Assembly: GCF_024606225.1 (NCBI RefSeq)
Contig: NZ_JAGRPU010000020.1
Coordinates: 52,125-116,124, forward strand
DNA length: 64,000 bases
From: Endozoicomonas sp. ISHI1
GTDB lineage: Bacteria > Pseudomonadota > Gammaproteobacteria > Pseudomonadales > Endozoicomonadaceae
Direction: 5' to 3'
Shown in pieces: positions 8,809 to 17,223 of the stretch (position 1 is its first letter; every line of letters begins with the position of its first letter). The position numbers and the translations under genes were made by a program. The notes beneath the pieces are model-generated. The model saw nothing but the letters and a program-made list of their open reading frames with translations. It had not been told where the DNA came from and searched no databases.

Positions 8809-10338
8809 ATGACTGACAAGCGCACCACCACCGCCCTGATCATCCTCGATGGTTACGGTTACCGAAAAGAATCTGACTCCAACGCTATACTGGCTGCCAA
8901 TACGCCCGTCATGGATCGTCTCCGGAAGGAACATCCTTTCAGTTTTGTCTCAGGCTCCGGCATGGATGTGGGCCTGCCCGATGGCCAGATGGGTAACAGT
9001 GAAGTCGGTCACATGAACCTCGGTGCCGGTCGAGTGGTCTACCAGGACTTTACCCGCATCACAAAATCCATTGAGGACGGTGACTTCTTCGAGAACAAAG
9101 CGTTTACCGACACTATCGACAAAGCCGTCTCAACGGGAAAAGCGGTCCATATCATGGGGCTGATGTCTCCCGGCGGTGTTCACAGCCATGAAGATCATAT
9201 CAATGCCATGGTGGCACTGGCTGCCAAGCGTGGCGCTAAAGAAGTGTATGTTCACGCATTTCTGGATGGCCGTGATACACCGCCACGCAGCGCCGAAACG
9301 TCTCTGGCAAAAACCGACGCGATTCTGAAAGAAAAAGGTATTGGCAGAGTCGCCAGCCTGATCGGTCGTTACTACGCTATGGATCGTGATAACCGCTGGG
9401 AACGGGTGCAGCAGGCCTATGACCTGATGACTCTCGGCAAAGCAGAGTTTTCTGCCAAAACCGCTGTAGAAGGCCTGCACGCGGCTTATGAGCGTGATGA
9501 GAATGACGAATTTGTAAAAGCCACTACCCTGGGTGAAAGTCCTGCCACCATTAATGACGGTGATGCGGTTCTGTTCATGAATTTCCGTGCAGACAGAGCC
9601 CGTGAAATCACCCGTGCCTTTGTAGAAAAAGAGTTTGACGGTTTCCGACGTACCAAACAACCGGTCATGGCCGGATTTGTCATGTTGACTCAATACGCTG
9701 CCAGCATCGACACAATATGTGCCTATCCACCTTTCGAGCTGCCTAATACTCTGGGTGAATACATGGAAAAGCTGGGTAAAACACAGCTGCGTATCGCCGA
9801 GACTGAAAAGTATGCCCACGTCACCTTCTTCTTCAGTGGCGGCCGTGAGGAGCCCTATCAAGGAGAAGAAAGAATTCTGGTTCCATCACCCAAAGTAGCC
9901 ACCTATGACCTTAAGCCTGAAATGAGCGCTCCGGAAGTGACTGACAAGCTGGTCGCTGAGATCAAGAGCGGCAAGCACGACCTGATTGTCTGCAACTACG
10001 CTAACTGCGACATGGTGGGTCATACCGGTGTATTTGATGCAGCTGTGAAAGCCGTGGAAGCGGTCGATCAATCCATTGGCAGAGTGATTGAAGCCCTGGA
10101 TGAAACCGGTGGTCAGTGTCTGATTACCGCCGATCACGGTAACGCTGAGCAGATGGTTAACCCCAAAACCGGGCAGGCTCACACAGCTCATACTTGCGAG
10201 CTGGTTCCCCTCGTTTACTTTGGTCCCAAAGCCATTGAGCTGAAAGACGGTATTCTGTCTGATCTGGCTCCCACCCTGCTGGATCTGATGGGTCTCGAAC
10301 AGCCTGAAGAGATGACCGGTAAGTCTCTGGCAGGCTGA
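8809..10338 (+). CDS. gpmI: 2,3-bisphosphoglycerate-independent phosphoglycerate mutase
   Basis: 509 residues. It is the cytosolic glycolytic/gluconeogenic enzyme that interconverts 3- and 2-phosphoglycerate through a phosphoserine, using two Mn2+ ions. Features seen: ILDGYGYR with the first metal Asp, [15 protein letters not shown] with the nucleophilic serine, [39 protein letters not shown], and near the C-terminus [13 protein letters not shown] and [10 protein letters not shown] with the remaining metal ligands. The ATG at 8809 gives the conserved N-terminus. In many gammaproteobacteria envC and ctpA follow directly; here they come 5.4 kb later. Confidence 0.97.
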   Translation: MTDKRTTTALIILDGYGYRKESDSNAILAANTPVMDRLRKEHPFSFVSGSGMDVGLPDGQMGNSEVGHMNLGAGRVVYQDFTRITKSIEDGDFFENKAFTDTIDKAVSTGKAVHIMGLMSPGGVHSHEDHINAMVALAAKRGAKEVYVHAFLDGRDTPPRSAETSLAKTDAILKEKGIGRVASLIGRYYAMDRDNRWERVQQAYDLMTLGKAEFSAKTAVEGLHAAYERDENDEFVKATTLGESPATINDGDAVLFMNFRADRAREITRAFVEKEFDGFRRTKQPVMAGFVMLTQYAASIDTICAYPPFELPNTLGEYMEKLGKTQLRIAETEKYAHVTFFFSGGREEPYQGEERILVPSPKVATYDLKPEMSAPEVTDKLVAEIKSGKHDLIVCNYANCDMVGHTGVFDAAVKAVEAVDQSIGRVIEALDETGGQCLITADHGNAEQMVNPKTGQAHTAHTCELVPLVYFGPKAIELKDGILSDLAPTLLDLMGLEQPEEMTGKSLAG

Positions 10339-10403
10339 TGCTTTCAGAGCATTGGAAAACAGAACAGGACTGGAAGCAGGACGCTACCAGTCCGGGACTG
10401 CTA

Positions 10404-11024
10404 TCAGGAAATTGCCAGCAGCTCTACTTCAAAAACCAGAGTGGCGTATGGGCCAATAGCGCCACCCGCGCCCTGGGCACCGTAGGCCAGGTTGTATGGA
10501 ATAAACAGCTTCCACTTGGAGCCAACGGTCATGAGCTGCAGGGCTTCTGTCCAGCCGGCAATAACGCCGTTAACAGCGAATTCGATAGGCTGACCACGAT
10601 CCACAGAGCTGTCAAACACAGAACCGTTGAGCAGGGTACCATGGTAGTGAGTGCGAACGGTGGCGTTGGGTCCTGGTTTTTCGCCATTCTCATCACCTGC
10701 TACCAGTACTTCATACTGCAGACCTGACTCGGTGACAGTCACTTCATCACGTTTGGCATTTTCAGCCAGAAACTTTTCACCCTCAGCAGACAACTCTTTA
10801 GCTTTATCAGCTTCCTGAGCCTGAATGCGCTGGTGCATTTCGTTGAACGCTTCCTGCAAAGCGGAATGCTCAACAGCACTTGGAGCCCCGTTCAGGGAGT
10901 CAGCCAGACCGGCCAGAACGGCATCAATGGACAGGCCTTCAATAGGGTTGCTGGCCAGCTGGTCGCCCATTTGACGACCAATTCCATAGCTTACGCGCTC
11001 TTCGACACTTTTATATTCAGACAT
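10404..11024 (-). CDS. fklB: FKBP-type peptidyl-prolyl isomerase, FklB-like
   Basis: 206 residues, equal to E. coli FklB (FKBP22). An N-terminal helical dimerisation region (SVEERVSYGIGRQMG to about residue 90) is followed by a C-terminal FKBP domain. The domain shows VRTHYHGTLLNGSVFDSS, then PIEFAVNGVIAGWTEAL, and AYGAQGAGGAIGP, which line the proline-binding pocket. It lacks a signal peptide, so it should act in the cytoplasm on peptidyl-prolyl bonds. It converges with gpmI (65-base gap) and is divergent from the first unknown paralogue. Start codon agrees with the family; the ribosome site is weak. Confidence 0.92.
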   Translation of the reverse strand: MSEYKSVEERVSYGIGRQMGDQLASNPIEGLSIDAVLAGLADSLNGAPSAVEHSALQEAFNEMHQRIQAQEADKAKELSAEGEKFLAENAKRDEVTVTESGLQYEVLVAGDENGEKPGPNATVRTHYHGTLLNGSVFDSSVDRGQPIEFAVNGVIAGWTEALQLMTVGSKWKLFIPYNLAYGAQGAGGAIGPYATLVFEVELLAIS

Positions 11025-11261
11025 TCAATTATTCACTTTGGGTGAAACTGGTGTAAGCGATTCACATCGCTCAAGGTGACGCCAAAAGCCTGCCTTTTCA
11101 GTATTCTCATGGCGAAAGAAGGCCATTGTACCACGAACCTGCCCGACTTCAGACTTAAAACCATAAGTGTTGATAAAACAAGAATGTCGACCGGAAAGGA
11201 ACTAAAAGCCTGAAACTCCTGTCTAAAATTTGAGTCTTTATGAATTTATAAGGAGTAATTC

Positions 11262-12710
11262 ATGATTATCAGAAAAGTACCCATTTTGTTCGTAGCCCTG
11301 TTTACGATAAGCTTCAGTGCCATTCTCCAGGCTCAGGAAGAGCTGGTCTATGTACTCTGGAGCTTGAACTCCCGAGCAGAAATGTATCTGGTTCAGCGTC
11401 TGGACAATGACAAACCCAGGGTTCTGGTCTCGATCAAGCGGGACATGAGCATTGACGAGGCTTATCTGGACCATTCCGGAAACATTGCTTCCAAACGAAC
11501 CCGCAATGTTGTCAAGGCCGGTGGTTATGACCCCTCCCTGAACGCTGCGGCCGTGGCCAGAAAAATGTCCCGGGAAATGCTTGAAGAGCAAAAGCCGGTA
11601 TTGGCTCAAAGGGGTATAGATCCAGCAAAAACATCCGCTTCATTCCTCTATGCAGTAGCAGGCTTTGATGCCGCCACAGCCAAAGAAGGCGATGAATTGT
11701 ACATCTTCTTTGACCCGCAGGATGTTATCGACATTCAGAAGCAGGCAGAGACAGCCATTAAAGAGACGTTTCAAAGCGGCGGGATAGCTCTGACTGAAAT
11801 ACAGACTACCCGGGATACCGTCCTGATCGGGGAAGCCATGAAACTGATGCAAGCAGAAGATGAGCTGTTCGTTTTTAAAACCACCTACGATCTGGTGTGC
11901 TCCGTGGAACATGGCGAATTAAAAACCGTTGATATGAAAATGCGTTATAAAGATAAAAAGGCGCTTCACGCTGGTAACCTTGACATGCCAATGATTATTC
12001 CCAGGCCCAGGCCACCCAAACCACCCAAATCCATTCCCAGTGGTAGCGTTCACAGCATCGGAGCCTTCGCCAGTGATCAATTTTTTTCCAATTTCGAAAC
12101 AGATTGCAGAGACACATTAGAGAGATGTCAGGCAAAGCTGGCACGATGGGAAGAATACAAGTCCAACCACCAGTTTCAGGAGGTTGCTTTAGACTCATCT
12201 GCTTGTCTTGAAGGAACAAAGACCTGTCTGTCAGAGCTGAAAATGAATGCACAAAAGATCCCTGCCCATCTCTATCTGAAACAACACATTGACCCGGAGG
12301 CATCACCCAGAGAGTTCTTTGACCGCTATTCCCAGCGCAAGAGAAAAAACGAGCTGGGCCATAGAATCCTGTTACTCAGACTGCAGGACTCACAGGCACC
12401 AGCAGCTCTTAAAGATTGGTATGTTGGCCACATGAAAGCCACCATGCAACCTACTCTGGACGAGGTGCAGGAACGTGCTGCAAGCCTGATTGCCAAAGCG
12501 GCAGAAAAGGGTAAACCCAATCCGCCCAATGTTTACTTTCTGGGAGAGTACGCCGAAATCATTGAGATTGACTTTGTGAGTACCTTGTTCCGGGAGCGCT
12601 TTAAAGAGTGGGGGCTGACCTACTCCTACATCAACAAACAAGAGACCGATCAATTAGTAGCCGCTGGAGCTTTGAAGGCGATGGACTCACTCCGCCAGTC
12701 TCATCACTGA
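11262..12710 (+). CDS. Exported protein of unknown family, paralogue 1
   Basis: 482 residues. The ATG is placed 6 bases after AAGGAG. A signal peptide (FVALFTISFSAILQA then QEE) predicts export to the periplasm or beyond. Readable blocks are VYVLWSLNSRAEMYLV near the N-terminus, AVARKMSREMLEEQK, a Pro-rich linker (IPRPRPPKPPKS) at about residues 245-258, four cysteines in the DCRDTLERC and ACLEGTKTC segments, and a helical C-terminus ending SLRQSHH. I do not recognise a domain. The gene at 13015-14493 is a close tandem copy, and both end in the same SLRQSHH. It is inserted in the gpmI-envC interval. Confidence 0.8.
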   Translation: MIIRKVPILFVALFTISFSAILQAQEELVYVLWSLNSRAEMYLVQRLDNDKPRVLVSIKRDMSIDEAYLDHSGNIASKRTRNVVKAGGYDPSLNAAAVARKMSREMLEEQKPVLAQRGIDPAKTSASFLYAVAGFDAATAKEGDELYIFFDPQDVIDIQKQAETAIKETFQSGGIALTEIQTTRDTVLIGEAMKLMQAEDELFVFKTTYDLVCSVEHGELKTVDMKMRYKDKKALHAGNLDMPMIIPRPRPPKPPKSIPSGSVHSIGAFASDQFFSNFETDCRDTLERCQAKLARWEEYKSNHQFQEVALDSSACLEGTKTCLSELKMNAQKIPAHLYLKQHIDPEASPREFFDRYSQRKRKNELGHRILLLRLQDSQAPAALKDWYVGHMKATMQPTLDEVQERAASLIAKAAEKGKPNPPNVYFLGEYAEIIEIDFVSTLFRERFKEWGLTYSYINKQETDQLVAAGALKAMDSLRQSHH

Positions 12711-12919
12711 GCTCAATAAGCAGGAGAGGTGCCATGTCCATGCAGCTCTCCGGCATTATTCCACAGGCGACTGTTCTCGATAACAGCCACTGATGTGAGT
12801 GACGATGACATGACACACTCCACCTTTTTCAGCCGCCTCACCCACCATTCTGGCTGTACTATGCATAAATTGAGGTCCAACTTTTTCCAGAACAGGCTCC
12901 GTAAAAGTAGCTTTATGCT
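12711..12919 (-). pseudogene. rnz: Truncated rnz 3'-end copy left by tandem duplication
   Basis: The 209 bases after paralogue 1 repeat the 3' flank of paralogue 2, including the end of rnz. Minus-strand reading still gives TFTEPVLEKVGPQFMHS and GEAAEKGGV as in intact rnz. Relative to rnz, about 120 bases covering the C-terminus are deleted near 12770, and point changes have accumulated. Homology stops at about 12919, where the sequence switches to a copy of the upstream flank of paralogue 1 (GTTGATAAAACA, also at 11169). This marks the duplication junction. No function is expected. Confidence 0.8.
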
Positions 12920-13014
12920 GTTGATAAAACAGACTTATTGACAAAAAAGGAACCCACACACTGAAAGTCCAGTCTAAGATTACTGTCCTTATCAGCAGTC
13001 AAGAGCGAACCGTG

Positions 13015-14493
13015 ATGTTCAGAAAAGCAGTTCTCCTGTTTGTGGTCCTGTCTTCGATAAGCTTCAGTGCCATCCTTCAGGCTCAGGAAGAGCTGGTTTA
13101 TGTACTCTGGAGCCTCAACTCCCGAGCAGAGATGTATCTGGTTCTTCGTCCGGGCAATGATAAGCCCGGAGTGCTTCTGGCCTCGATCAGGCGGGACATG
13201 AGCATCGACGAAGCTTATCTGGACCATGTTGGGAACATTGCTTCCAAAAGAACCCACACAGCCATGAAGAGCGACGATTATGACCCCTCCCGAAACACTG
13301 CGGCTGTAGCCAGAAAAATGTCCCGGGAAATGCTTGAAGAGCAGAAGCTGATACTGGCCCAAAGGGGTATAGATCCAGCAAAAACATCCGCTTCATTCCT
13401 CTATGCAGCAGCTGGCTTTGATGCCACCAGGGCCAAAGAAGGCGATAAACTTTACACTTACTATGCCCCACAGGATGTTATCGACATTCAGAAACAGGCA
13501 GAAACAGCCATAAAAGAAACCTTTCAACAGGGCGGGATAACTTTGGCTGAAATACTGACTACCCGGGATACCGTCCTGATCGGGGAAGCGATGAAATTGA
13601 TGCAAGCAGAAGATGAGCTGTTTGTCCTTAAAACCACCTACGATCTGGTGTGTTCTATGGAACAGGGCGAGTTAAAAACCGTTGATATGAAAATGCCTTA
13701 TGGTGATGACAAGAGGAAAATGCCTTATGTTGATGACAATAGGCTTCCCAATACTGACATTCCTGGCAGCGTCCAGCCCCTTATCCTCATCCAACCGAGA
13801 CCCGTTAAGAAGCTTCCCAGTGGTAGCGTTTACAGCATCGGAGCCTCCGCCAGTGAACAGTTTTTTACCCTTTTCGAAACAAATTGCACAGACATCATAG
13901 AGAGATGTGACGTAACGCTTGCACGATCGGAAAAATATATGTCTGACCATGAGTATAAGGAGCTTGCTTCAGACGCATCTTCTTGCCTTGCCGATGCAAA
14001 GTCCTGTCTGGCAGAAGTGAAACTTGAGGCAGGAAAGCTCGCTGCCCTCATTTATCTGAAGAAACACATCGATCCAACAACCTCGGACCAAGAGTTCGTT
14101 AACCGCTACGCCCAAGGCAAGAGAATAAACCAGCTGGGCCATAGAATCTTGTTACTCAGACTGCAGGATTCATATCAGGCACCGGCAATTCTCAAAGATT
14201 GGTATATTGGCCACATGAAAGCCACCATGCAACCCACTCTGGACGAGATACAAAAACGTGCCGCAGGCCTGATCGCCAAAGCGGCAAAAAAGGGAAAATC
14301 CAATCCGCCCCATGTTTACTTTCTGGGGGAGTACGCCGAAATCAACGGGATTGATTTTGTCAATGCCTTGTTCAGAAAGCACCTGCAAGAGTGGGGGCTG
14401 ACTTACTCCATCATCAATAAAGTGCAAACTTCTCAATTGCTAGTAGCTGGAGCTCTGGAGACGCTGGACTCACTCCGCCAGTCTCATCACTGA
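13015..14493 (+). CDS. Exported protein of unknown family, paralogue 2
   Basis: 492 residues, a tandem duplicate of the gene at 11262-12710. The ATG at 13015 is preferred over an adjacent GTG; the ribosome site is weaker than that of paralogue 1. The signal peptide (FVVLSSISFSAILQA), VYVLWSLNSRAEMYLV, REMLEEQK and the cysteine pairs are conserved, and so is the C-terminus SLRQSHH. The central linker has diverged: instead of the Pro-rich stretch it holds a 9-codon tandem repeat (KMPYGDDKR, KMPYVDDNR). Three of the four cysteine-region blocks are retained. Function unknown. Its 3' end converges with rnz across 45 bases. Confidence 0.8.
   Translation: MFRKAVLLFVVLSSISFSAILQAQEELVYVLWSLNSRAEMYLVLRPGNDKPGVLLASIRRDMSIDEAYLDHVGNIASKRTHTAMKSDDYDPSRNTAAVARKMSREMLEEQKLILAQRGIDPAKTSASFLYAAAGFDATRAKEGDKLYTYYAPQDVIDIQKQAETAIKETFQQGGITLAEILTTRDTVLIGEAMKLMQAEDELFVLKTTYDLVCSMEQGELKTVDMKMPYGDDKRKMPYVDDNRLPNTDIPGSVQPLILIQPRPVKKLPSGSVYSIGASASEQFFTLFETNCTDIIERCDVTLARSEKYMSDHEYKELASDASSCLADAKSCLAEVKLEAGKLAALIYLKKHIDPTTSDQEFVNRYAQGKRINQLGHRILLLRLQDSYQAPAILKDWYIGHMKATMQPTLDEIQKRAAGLIAKAAKKGKSNPPHVYFLGEYAEINGIDFVNALFRKHLQEWGLTYSIINKVQTSQLLVAGALETLDSLRQSHH
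13690..13743 (+). repeat. 27-bp coding tandem duplication
   Basis: Two in-frame 27-base units (13690-13716, 13717-13743) encode KMPYGDDKR and KMPYVDDNR. Paralogue 1 has a single related segment (KMRYKDKK) at this point, so the duplication followed the gene duplication. Confidence 0.75.
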
Positions 14494-14538
14494 GCTCAAT
14501 AAGCAGGAGAGGTGCCATGTCCATGCATTTCTCCAGCA

Positions 14539-15567
14539 TTATTCCATTCGAGTCAGTTTTCTATCCCTGTCCAGAGCCCAGCAACCGAAATCTTCAGCCA
14601 GCTCAACCTGCCCTCTGAAAACCGACTGAGCTTCGCTTCTGAGCGCTTCAACCGATAAGGCAAAATCAGACGACTGTTTTCGATAACGGCCACTAATGTG
14701 AGTGAGGATGACATGACTCACTCCACCTTTTTCAGCCGCCTCACCCACCATTCTGGCTGTACTGTGCATATATTGGGGGCCGACTTTTTCCAGAACAGGC
14801 TCCGTAAAAGTGGCTTCATGCACTAAAACATCAACACCTTTCATGGCATCTATCAGGAGATCAGGCTGGTCATTATCACCACCAATAATCGCCACCCTGC
14901 CTGACCGGAGCGGCTGTCTGACATCTTGAGGATGAACAATACTACCATCTGGTAAGGTGACACTATTGCCACTCTGCAACTCACCCCAAAGGGGCCCCCT
15001 TGGCACGTTCAACGCTTCCAGTTTGTCTTGATCCATTGATTGCGTAACAGGCCGCTCCGCAAAGCGATAGGCATAGCTGGGAACGCGATGGGACAGTTCA
15101 TGGGACGTCACTTTAAAGTGCTGATCCTGAAAGTGAAAGTCCGCTTGATCACTGCGAATAAAATTCAGCTCAAAAGGCATATTACAAACGGCAGCACACT
15201 TGAGAGAGTGCCTGACAAAACTCTCTACACCTTCCGGTGCACAAATCGTTAAAGGGTCTTTCCTGCCTTGCATGCTGGCACTGGTGATCAAGCCTGGCAG
15301 TCCAAAGATATGGTCACCATGAACATGAGTAATGAAAATACCTGCCAGGCCGGACAGCGTGTAACGGTTCCTGGTTCCCCGATGGCTCTCCATCCGCTGA
15401 GAGCTCTCCATCTGCTGAGGGCTCTTCGCCAAAAGTCGCTGCTGAGTTCCTTCACCACAATCGACCAAATACCAGTCTCGACTTTCATCCAGAGCCAGAG
15501 CCATTGCGGTCACATTTCTTTCTGCGGTAGGAGAACCTGCCGAGGTTCCCAGAAAAGTAAATTTCAT
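14539..15567 (-). CDS. rnz: Ribonuclease Z
   Basis: 342 residues from the ATG at 15567, which matches the conserved family start (MKFTFLGTSAGSPT). A GTG at 15588 has a GGGGGA run 6 bases upstream and may be used instead, adding seven residues. RNase Z is a zinc-dependent metallo-beta-lactamase-fold endonuclease that trims tRNA 3' ends. Seen: LVDCGEGTQQRLL, HVHGDH at residues 81-86 (metal ligands), SHRVPSYAYRF, GGDND, VLVHEATF and LTHISGRY. An insert at residues 51-62 is a six-residue tandem repeat (QQMESS, QRMESH) before the HxHxDH strand, absent from typical relatives. A decayed copy of its 3' end lies at 12711-12919. Confidence 0.93.
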   Translation of the reverse strand: MKFTFLGTSAGSPTAERNVTAMALALDESRDWYLVDCGEGTQQRLLAKSPQQMESSQRMESHRGTRNRYTLSGLAGIFITHVHGDHIFGLPGLITSASMQGRKDPLTICAPEGVESFVRHSLKCAAVCNMPFELNFIRSDQADFHFQDQHFKVTSHELSHRVPSYAYRFAERPVTQSMDQDKLEALNVPRGPLWGELQSGNSVTLPDGSIVHPQDVRQPLRSGRVAIIGGDNDQPDLLIDAMKGVDVLVHEATFTEPVLEKVGPQYMHSTARMVGEAAEKGGVSHVILTHISGRYRKQSSDFALSVEALRSEAQSVFRGQVELAEDFGCWALDRDRKLTRME

Positions 15568-15780
15568 AAAGTTGTCGTTTACCTGCACAGTTTTCCCCCA
15601 AAGGGTTCTGCTGTTTTTCTGCTTTTAAAACAGCATAACACGTTACAGGGAACGGAAAATAAATCGGATGCGACCTGAATATAAGTCTCCATCAGTTACT
15701 TAATGCCATTTAGGTATGTGAAAGCCTGATTATTCAAGGCATACTGGAACCTCCATCAAAAAAATCAATGGCGCTTGAGT

Positions 15781-16929
15781 ATGAGAATCACGGCTGTAAC
15801 CCTGATGTTCGCCGTAACCCTGACTCTGTTCAATTTTATGAACAGCAAAACGGCCCACGCAGAATCCGTGGAACAAGAAACTCCCCAGGCTCAGCTGGAG
15901 GCGATCAACGTAGACATTGAACATCTGAGAAAACTGCTGGAGAAGCTCAACAAAGAACGCTCATCTGCCGAGAGGCATTTGCAATCCACCGAAACAGAAA
16001 TGAGCCAGCTGCAAAACTCTATTCGTAAAATAGAACAAGCGCTTGAACAGGGAAAAGCCGACGTAAAAAAGCTTCAAAGCCGTCAGCAGGCGCTGACGGC
16101 GCAGAAAAATAACGAAAAGAGTCGCATCGCCAACAGTGTGCGATCCGTTTATCTTGCCAGCCGGGATAACCGGCTGAAGTTACTCTTGAATCAGGAAGAT
16201 CCGGAAGCAGTATCCAGACACCTGACCTACCTGAGGCATCTCCAGAAAGCTCAGCTGGAAGCTATCGAAGCCTTTGAGAAAACGCTGGTCGATATAGAAG
16301 ACAACAGGCAACAACAGCAGGCTCTGAATGACAGACTCGAAGGGCAGCAAGCGGACCTTACCCAAAAACAGGACCGTTTGATTAAATCCAGAAGTGACCG
16401 GAAACAATTAATCTCTACAATCAACCGTCAATTCAACAGCAATGACCGGGAACTGGACGCCCTCAATCAACAAAAGCAACAGCTGCAAGCGGTATTGGCC
16501 CGGCTCGCCGCCAGAAAACCAGCCAGTTCCCCCATCCAACAGTCCAAGGGAAAACTGCCCTGGCCGGTCAAGGGTCGGGTTGTGTATGGTTTCAACCAGC
16601 AGCGGCCAGATACCCGAATTCGCTGGCAGGGGGTTCTTATCTCGGTAAAAGCCGGAACCAAAGTCAACGCCATCCATGACGGGACTGTCATTTTTTCTAA
16701 CTGGCTGAGAGGTTACGGTCAACTCATCATTGTCGACCATGGCAATAACTACCTGTCACTTTACGCACACAACCAATGGTTACTTAAGAAAGAAGGTGAT
16801 TCTGTTCTGGCCGGAGAAGAGCTGGCACTCAGCGGTCAATCCGGAGGACAGAACGAGCCCGGGGTCTATCTGGAAATCCGACACAACGGTAAGCCCCAGA
16901 ACCCGGTTCCATGGTTATCAAAATCTTAA
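15781..16929 (+). CDS. envC: Murein hydrolase activator EnvC
   Basis: 382 residues from ATG 15781; an in-frame TTG at 15775 is two codons earlier and neither has a clear ribosome site. The protein has a signal peptide (to about residue 27, ending KTAHA), a long periplasmic coiled coil (about 30-240) and a C-terminal LytM/M23 domain (about 255-380). EnvC works at the division site under FtsEX control to activate amidases that split septal peptidoglycan. As in E. coli EnvC, the LytM metal site is degenerate: RWQGVL stands where HxGxD would be, which fits an activator without its own activity. ctpA follows on the same strand after 294 bases. Confidence 0.93.
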   Translation: MRITAVTLMFAVTLTLFNFMNSKTAHAESVEQETPQAQLEAINVDIEHLRKLLEKLNKERSSAERHLQSTETEMSQLQNSIRKIEQALEQGKADVKKLQSRQQALTAQKNNEKSRIANSVRSVYLASRDNRLKLLLNQEDPEAVSRHLTYLRHLQKAQLEAIEAFEKTLVDIEDNRQQQQALNDRLEGQQADLTQKQDRLIKSRSDRKQLISTINRQFNSNDRELDALNQQKQQLQAVLARLAARKPASSPIQQSKGKLPWPVKGRVVYGFNQQRPDTRIRWQGVLISVKAGTKVNAIHDGTVIFSNWLRGYGQLIIVDHGNNYLSLYAHNQWLLKKEGDSVLAGEELALSGQSGGQNEPGVYLEIRHNGKPQNPVPWLSKS

Positions 16930-17110
16930 GAGAGATCGTAAAACATCGTCCGATAAAAGATTGCAGAAACGATCGGGTGAACCGATAAAACAGAAGGCAT
17001 CAGGTTTTCTTATCCCCTATTTTTCCGCCGAAACCTGAAGTGGTGACAGACAAAACAACAGCGCAGTCTGTTAAATAAAGCTGCCTATACTTCAATACCG
17101 GATAACCCGG

Positions 17111-17158
17111 GTGCCGGGCCACCGGAGTGCCGGACCACCGGAGTGCCGGGCCACCCAA
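17111..17158 (+). repeat. Three 16-bp tandem repeats upstream of ctpA
   Basis: Three near-identical 16-base units begin at 17111, 17127 and 17143 (GTGCCGGGCCACCGGA type). They lie 65-113 bases before the ctpA start. The G+C-rich repeats could form structure in the ctpA leader or bind a regulator; neither is shown. Confidence 0.7.
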
Positions 17159-17223
17159 ACCACGGAGATTGTCGCAAAATCAGCAATAGCGGCATTTTCA
17201 TCATAAATGTGCAGGGAGAATTC

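Noticed and set aside
9130..9861. Minus-strand 243-codon frame inside gpmI
   Set aside because: Antisense shadow of a clearly identified enzyme gene.
17111..17158. Repeats near ctpA as a CRISPR array
   Set aside because: Units are directly adjacent with no spacers and too short; no cas genes in the window.
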